From positions 63,420,852 through 63,484,851 of the forward strand of contig OY829329.1 in assembly GCA_963691655.1 (NCBI GenBank): a DNA stretch of 64,000 nucleotides, read 5' to 3'. The position numbers and the translations under genes were made by a program. Of this stretch, positions 58,735-64,000 are shown piece by piece. Position 1 is the stretch's first letter, and each line of letters opens with the position of its first letter. A model generated the notes under the pieces. That model had not been told where the DNA came from. It did not search any database and saw nothing but the letters and a program-made list of their open reading frames with translations. Source of the stretch: Toxonevra muliebris. Taxonomy: Eukaryota; Arthropoda; Insecta; Diptera; Pallopteridae.

Positions 58735-59115
58735 TAGTTCAACATGTGAGTTCCGTCAGAAGAAAGAAAAATCAGCATATATTTTAAGACGGCATTGTAT
58801 AGCACTGATCTATAAAAGAAGGAAATACTTAGTATAATACTAACGAATACAGAGATATTCTAACAAAAACGGGATGCTTATATTAATATTTGAGAATACC
58901 TCTCAAAGAAATCGGTACTGAATCAGCTCTATTTGAAAGTTCTGTAAGAAGATGAATAATCATTTTTTTAGTTCAACATTGTCGAGCTGATCCGCAAAAA
59001 AAAGTAATGGCTTGAGAATGTACCAAGTGTACAGTATTAAATTAGCATCCATAGATCCTGGAGTAATATTCAACTTATTGAAAGAAATGGAACTGTATAA
59101 AGTACCCTAGGCATA
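58735..59115 (+). mobile_element. Two further LINE C-terminal fragments of the same family
   Basis: 58745-58835 reads CEFRQKKEKSAYILRRHCIA, LIYKRRKYL, i.e. the knuckle of another copy. 58930-59110 reads KFCKK…, then QVYSIKLASIDPGVIFNLLK, EMELYKVP and a stop, matching the STELASIDPGAILKFLRETG end of the 38.5-kb copy, followed by related 3'UTR (AGATGGACAAAAAGGGAGTA). Confidence 0.7.
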
Positions 59116-59748
59116 GAACTAGATGGACAAAAAGGGAGTACATGGGCAAAAGCAGGGGGTGGAAAGGAGTTGGTGATATAAGAACTAACCGAAAGAATTT
59201 TAATGCCTACCTACATTTAAATAAAAAGGCTAGAAATGCAATGCAAAGTAAAAATTTTTCGAAAAGTCTGCACCGAAATTTCCTACTACTTTTGCCCCAG
59301 AGCCGTATAATAAATTTTATAGATTGCGGTATAAAATCACCTTCCCAATATTACAGTGCATTTCATGCCATTTGCAGTCATATTGCCCACCTGTTGTTCA
59401 TCGAGCTATTAGTACAGTACAATAACAATACAATAGAAAAATATATGTGCGCATTTGTAGTTCAATGAACTAAGCTTTATGTAATTATTTACATGCTTAA
59501 TCTATTTCATTTACATATTTCATATTAAATTAATTAATGCAGTAGAAATTAAATATAAAAATGTTATTATAATAAAAAATTATTTATTACGTTCAAGGCA
59601 ATTTCCACACCACTTCCAAATGGCAAAAACTACACCAACCAGCACCACCTATAATTAAATTGTACAAATGGCATATATTTTCAATAGATTACAAAAACAA
59701 AAACAGATATTTCCATTGAAAAATCTTATATATTGAGTTACTTGCTTG

Positions 59749-59790
<42 letters not shown>

Positions 59791-61365
59791 TTAATAAAAA
59801 AAAAAAACACAAATGCAATAAGCTCAACTAATTACATCAGCTAATTAAATGCAAAATCTCAGGCAAAACGCGACGACGATGAAATGAAATCAAAAGTCAT
59901 TTTTTTTAAAAGGAGCAAGTACCTACTAGCACTGTGGGTAATTAACTAACTAACTAGCTAACTTAACACTACCTACCAAATAGGGGTATCTGGGGTACAG
60001 GGGCATGGGTGGGTATATGTAAGTGTATGGCCAGTACAACGTTTAGGGATCAATATACCTCCCATATATAGTAAGCAAAACAAAAGTTGAGTGAGTGCAA
60101 CTGTTGGATTTGATCGGGGTTGTTTTATTTTATATTTTATTATTTATTTCACTACATGTGTTTACAGATTTAGAAGATTAATTGAACGAGCAAACGTCGG
60201 ACTGTGTAACGTAAATATTAAATAAAAAAAAAAGCCCAATTAACTTTAGAAAAATCGTAACAATTTTTTTTATTTACTTTGCAATTTGTAATCACAGCTG
60301 TAAATGACATACGAAAATGCGTTTTTCCGTTTGCCTGATTTTGCACTTTTGTCACTTAGAGATTACAGCTTGTAGAATTTTATACTAACGACGCATTTGA
60401 TTTTTTTTCTCTTCTTGCTTGCTTGTTACTTGCTATAGGCGTGGTTGGTTTTAATACTTTTAGAGACAGCAACGTAAAAAGGTTAATGCTAATTATTGGA
60501 TTCGTAGAATTGTTAAGTAAAGATCACGTTTATAGCGACTGATCGTTTTAGTAATATTATTATATAACTACTTAATTCATTTAAATACTATGTGTTTAAG
60601 AAAACTGCATATGTGCATATTTAATATAGTTATTCCTCGTATTAAGTGGAAATCTGAAAAACATTTTTCATTTAGTTAATCCAACCAATTAGAATTTTAA
60701 TTTATTTTCGATTACATGAAACTATAGAACATCATTACATCCGTAATGAGGGGAGTTACATGTGGTGTACTTGTTTAGTAAATTTTCTCAATTATACTAG
60801 GCAATTATTATTAAAAAACTTATACTTTAAAATTATATTGTAGTTTCATCTTTTCTTAATAGAAATATTGGGGTCAAAAACGGCATTAACTACACAAAAA
60901 TGCGGAAAAATATGGAAAGAAATGACAAAGAGTTGATTCTTTTCATGAATCCACTAGAAAAGAGCTAGAAGTATGATTCCGAAAATTGAATTCTTGGAAC
61001 AAATGTCGAAGTGATTTTTGGGAAAATATATAGAAAAATTAATTTAAGAATTAAAAAATGAATTGGTCATTTTTGATCCAGGCAACAGTGAATGTTACAA
61101 ACAGCAAGACACATACATATGTATTAACTAACGAAAGGTTATATTCCTTCGATGTTTCATACTAAGCTAATTAATGAATTTGATTTCACGGCATATTTTT
61201 GAATCCTATAAAAACTAATTCTTGAAATTTGTATGAAAATTGTGTCAGTCAATGGTGGAAAACGCCCCTCAATCTCTCCCTGTCTCTTTTACTGTGTTTC
61301 GGTGTTCTGAACGTGCAGAAAACGTGCAGAGATCCGACTGATCTTCACATGATCCCAAATTGGAG
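59116..61365. other. AT-rich stretch with (TA)n
   Basis: A (TA)n run lies at 59753-59780, with A runs beside it (59799-59809). The frame at 59142-59468 is unrecognised and likely chance. No element edges seen. Confidence 0.5.
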
Positions 61366-61369
61366 CTTA

Positions 61370-61480
61370 GTTCGCATCAATGGGCACGGTCTATACGAAA
61401 TCAACTTGAGCTACTTACTAGATCGTATACAATACCGAGCGATAAAGTTAATAGGAGTCAGTAAGGCTTCCATATAAATT
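61370..61480 (+). mobile_element. LINE reverse-transcriptase tail remnant (Jockey/CR1-like)
   Basis: LLDRIQYRAIKLIGVSKASI corresponds to the conserved LDRIQxRAIxLIxD block just after the RT domain of RNase H-lacking LINEs. The following 250 bases contain degraded counterparts of the usual tail (SLLYSSNIF). Same broad group as 47362-47520. Confidence 0.6.
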
Positions 61481-61737
61481 GATTCCTGCTAATATCGTCA
61501 AATCGTAGCTTTATTCTAGCAATATTTTCATATTAAATGTTCGGAAATGCCGAGTGTAATACCTTCAGTTCGATCTTTTTTCAACCCTGTACGAATCAGA
61601 ATCACTACGACTTGAATAAGATCTTTATAGTTCTGTTCTTTATAAATTCAAATCAAAACTTTACACATACTTCTACATCTTTCCTCTTCCCACACTTAAC
61701 TTAGCTTTCTTTCCTAATCAACACAATTCACTACATT

Positions 61738-62634
61738 CAGAGCTGAGTAAATTCAATTACATTACATTCCCAATTCCAATTACAAGGAATTGTAATTGGT
61801 ACTTAAATGTTTTCAATTCCTTAGTAATGGAATTGATAAAACTTTCAATTCCATTACAAGGAATTGTAATCGGTAATTGAAATTTTTAAATTCCCAGGTA
61901 ATGGAATTGAAAAAATTTTCCATTCCATTACAAGGAATTGTATTTTGTAATTAAAAATATATCAATTCCTTAAAGGAATTGAAAATGTAATTGAAAAGAA
62001 AGGAATTTATTATTTAAGTGTAATCAATTACTTACTTGGAACTAAATTTCAATTTAGTTGGAATGATTCCTCGAAAGTAATTGATTCCCTTTTAGTTCAA
62101 TTCCAAAAAAGCAAAAAAAAAAAAAAAATTCCGGAAAACATTGTAAAATGCTTCTAATAAGCCGTTACAAGAGAAGCGACCCAAATTTTATACGTAATGG
62201 CTTATTAGAAGCATTTTATAATATTTTCCGATTTTTGTTTTTTTGTTTTGTTTTTTGGAATTGAACTAAAAAGGAATCAATTACTTTTTAGAAATCATTC
62301 CAACTAAATTGGAATTTAATTCCAAGTAAGTAATTGATTACACTTAAATATTAAATTCCTTTCTATTCAATTACATTTTGAATTCCTTTAAGGAATTGAT
62401 ATATTTTTAATTACAAAATACAATTCTTTGTAATGGAATCGAAAATTTTTTCAATTCCATTACCTAGGAGTTTAAAAATTTTAATTACCGATTACTATTC
62501 CTTGTAATGGAATTGAAAGTTTTATCAATTCCATTACTAAGGAATTGAAAACATTTAAGTACCAATTACAATTCCTTGTAATTAGAATGGAGATGGAATT
62601 TAATTCCAAAAGGAATCATTACTACCCAACTCTG
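61738..62634. mobile_element. hAT-type foldback element with perfect 8-bp target duplication
   Basis: Ends CAGAGCTGAGTAA and, reverse-complemented, CAGAGTTGGGTAG. ACTACATT lies immediately outside both ends (61730-61737, 62635-62642). The whole element is a palindrome: arms of about 430 bases with a 25-base loop at about 62169-62193. The arms themselves consist of repeated AAGGAATTG / CAATTCC words, so each arm can also fold on itself. No coding capacity. Confidence 0.93.
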
Positions 62635-62642
62635 ACTACATT

Positions 62643-64000
62643 AATACTGGCATTTCTACTAGGGGATCCAAGAGGGGTTTCGTGAATAATCCAAGCCCCC
62701 AGCCCCCTCTTACCAATGAATATCTTATACATTTTGATTGTTGCTCATGATCCAAAAACAAAAATTTTAAAGGGATGAGCATTTCTATATTTCTGAAAGT
62801 TTTTCTTTGAATGGATCTGAATAAATTGTGTTTTTTTGGGTTTCATAATTTTTTTTCTCAATTTTGAAACTGAAAGGTTAGGGGAAAGCAGAGTCTTTAA
62901 TTAAAATGAGGTGCTAACAAAATACCAACCAATTCATGAGCGGAAACTAGTAGGGGGAGACGAATGAAAATTGCTTTTCTTAAGATTTCAAATACATATT
63001 ACAATTTTACTACTCAATACGACTAATATAAAGAAATCACACAACAAACTGGGTCTGCTGCCTCTAGCCAAGATCCTCGCTACACCAATGGACCAAAATG
63101 GTTGAAGCACTGACTCACACATCTGTACATAACTAGACATGAAATATAATCATTATAAATTTCTGCATCTACTTATTAAGAATTCATAAAATTATGATTA
63201 TTTGCGTAATTGAATATGATTCAGCCCAACCCATAAGTTCAAGTATTCATCCAAAGTACAAGTAGCCATATGTTAAATCGCATAATGTAATATTACAATA
63301 AAATTACATCAGTTTATGGTTAAACATATTTACTATCTATGTATACTTGTTTTTAATTATAAAATAAATATGTTAAAATTAAATAAATTTATAATTATTT
63401 TGTTTTTGTGAATAAAAGAAAAGAAAAATCTACAGGTGTACATATAGTAGATAGGGAACCACCCAGTTTTAAGAACTCGCTGTATAACTTTAACTACATA
63501 ACTACTATATGAAGGAAATTAAAAGCACCTCATTATTCAATATATAAAATTATTAATGAAAGTTTTATGCACCTATCAGAAATGTAATAAATTTTTTTTT
63601 TTTATGTACCTACATTTTACTAGTAACAAATTCCTGTGGGTTGCGAGTAGGTACACAAGTAAAATATATAAAAGAAAAAAAAAACTTTTACTAACGTTGA
63701 TGATTTATTCTATTCAAAACTAAATACAGTAAAAATATGTCAAATGCAACTGATAGAAAGCCAAATACACGAGCGAATTGCAGATTCCGTCTTAACAGGT
63801 TAAAGTTCAAAATTAACTTTTCGAATCGAATTGCAATCGAATAAATTAAGAGTTGTCTCATTCACTTTTCAGGTTGCAGTTAACGATTTTGATTGCCAAA
63901 ATACAATTTATCGAATTTATATCTATAGCGAGGAATTTGTAACTGTTCCGATGGATTCTGAAATATAAGCGAATGATTTCTTCGAAAAGCATCAATAATA
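62643..64000. other. AT-rich stretch to window end
   Basis: No gene, RNA or element recognised. T/A runs near 63592-63603 and 63671-63684. Confidence 0.5.

Noticed and set aside
59142..59468. 108-codon frame as a gene
   Set aside because: Begins in LINE 3'UTR-like sequence, no domain, biased AT composition.
1..64000. CRISPR arrays, bacterial operons, rRNA genes
   Set aside because: Repeats have no unique equal-length spacers, there are no ribosome-binding or operon patterns, and no conserved rRNA words were seen; the sequence is eukaryotic.

Overview
The window is AT-rich, intron-poor eukaryotic DNA with no complete, confidently recognisable protein gene. It has homopolymer runs, CAA/CAG/GTT triplet tracts, RNase H-bearing non-LTR retrotransposon debris, many short inverted-repeat DNA elements and one 68-bp intron with consensus ends. 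This suggests a large intron or intergenic region of an insect, most likely a brachyceran fly. The tRNA-derived SINE body recalls elements I associate with true fruit flies (Tephritidae), but that is a memory-based impression and not a test.

Layout. 1-8.6 kb: a SINE, two 5'-truncated LINE ends (620-1135 minus; 3241-3693 minus, with an 11-bp target duplication), a second SINE and AT-rich filler. 8.6-12.7 kb: a possible solo LTR; a long-inverted-repeat element (9000-10730) whose right arm is split by a LINE 3' end with a (TATTG)14 tail and GAGGT duplications; another LINE end; a SINE. 13.3-18.4 kb: CAG/CAA-rich sequence resembling fly 5'UTR or promoter DNA, with a TATA+Inr pair and several weak frames. 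19.3-23.4 kb: two degenerate AGACCAAAAATC-type arrays sharing left-flank sequence. 23.9-30 kb: a TTAA element, a possible solo LTR, a SINE, a near-perfect hairpin, an exon-like frame (26985-27131) and the best gene evidence of the window, a spliced two-exon 3' end (29599-29942). 30.3-32.2 kb: a GTACGAGTAGA array split by a hAT-like element. 37.7-42.4 kb: the largest AGACCAAAAATC array, containing a LINE fragment. 42.7-43.8 kb: a CACGGTTGCCA element. 47.6-48.5 kb: 852 bases of pure pyrimidine bar one A. 51.2-56.3 kb: a TTAA element, a TA MITE, a second hAT-like copy beside a mariner-type transposase remnant, and a second CACGGTTGCCA element. 57.0-59.1 kb: several decayed LINE copies. 61.7-62.6 kb: a hAT-type foldback element with perfect 8-bp target duplications.

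Functionally the window is a record of successive transposon insertions and simple-sequence expansion. Nothing points to a cooperating gene system. The items most worth testing are the spliced frame at 29.6-29.9 kb, the family of degenerate arrays with shared flanks, and the nested or paired DNA elements whose boundaries can be read to the base.
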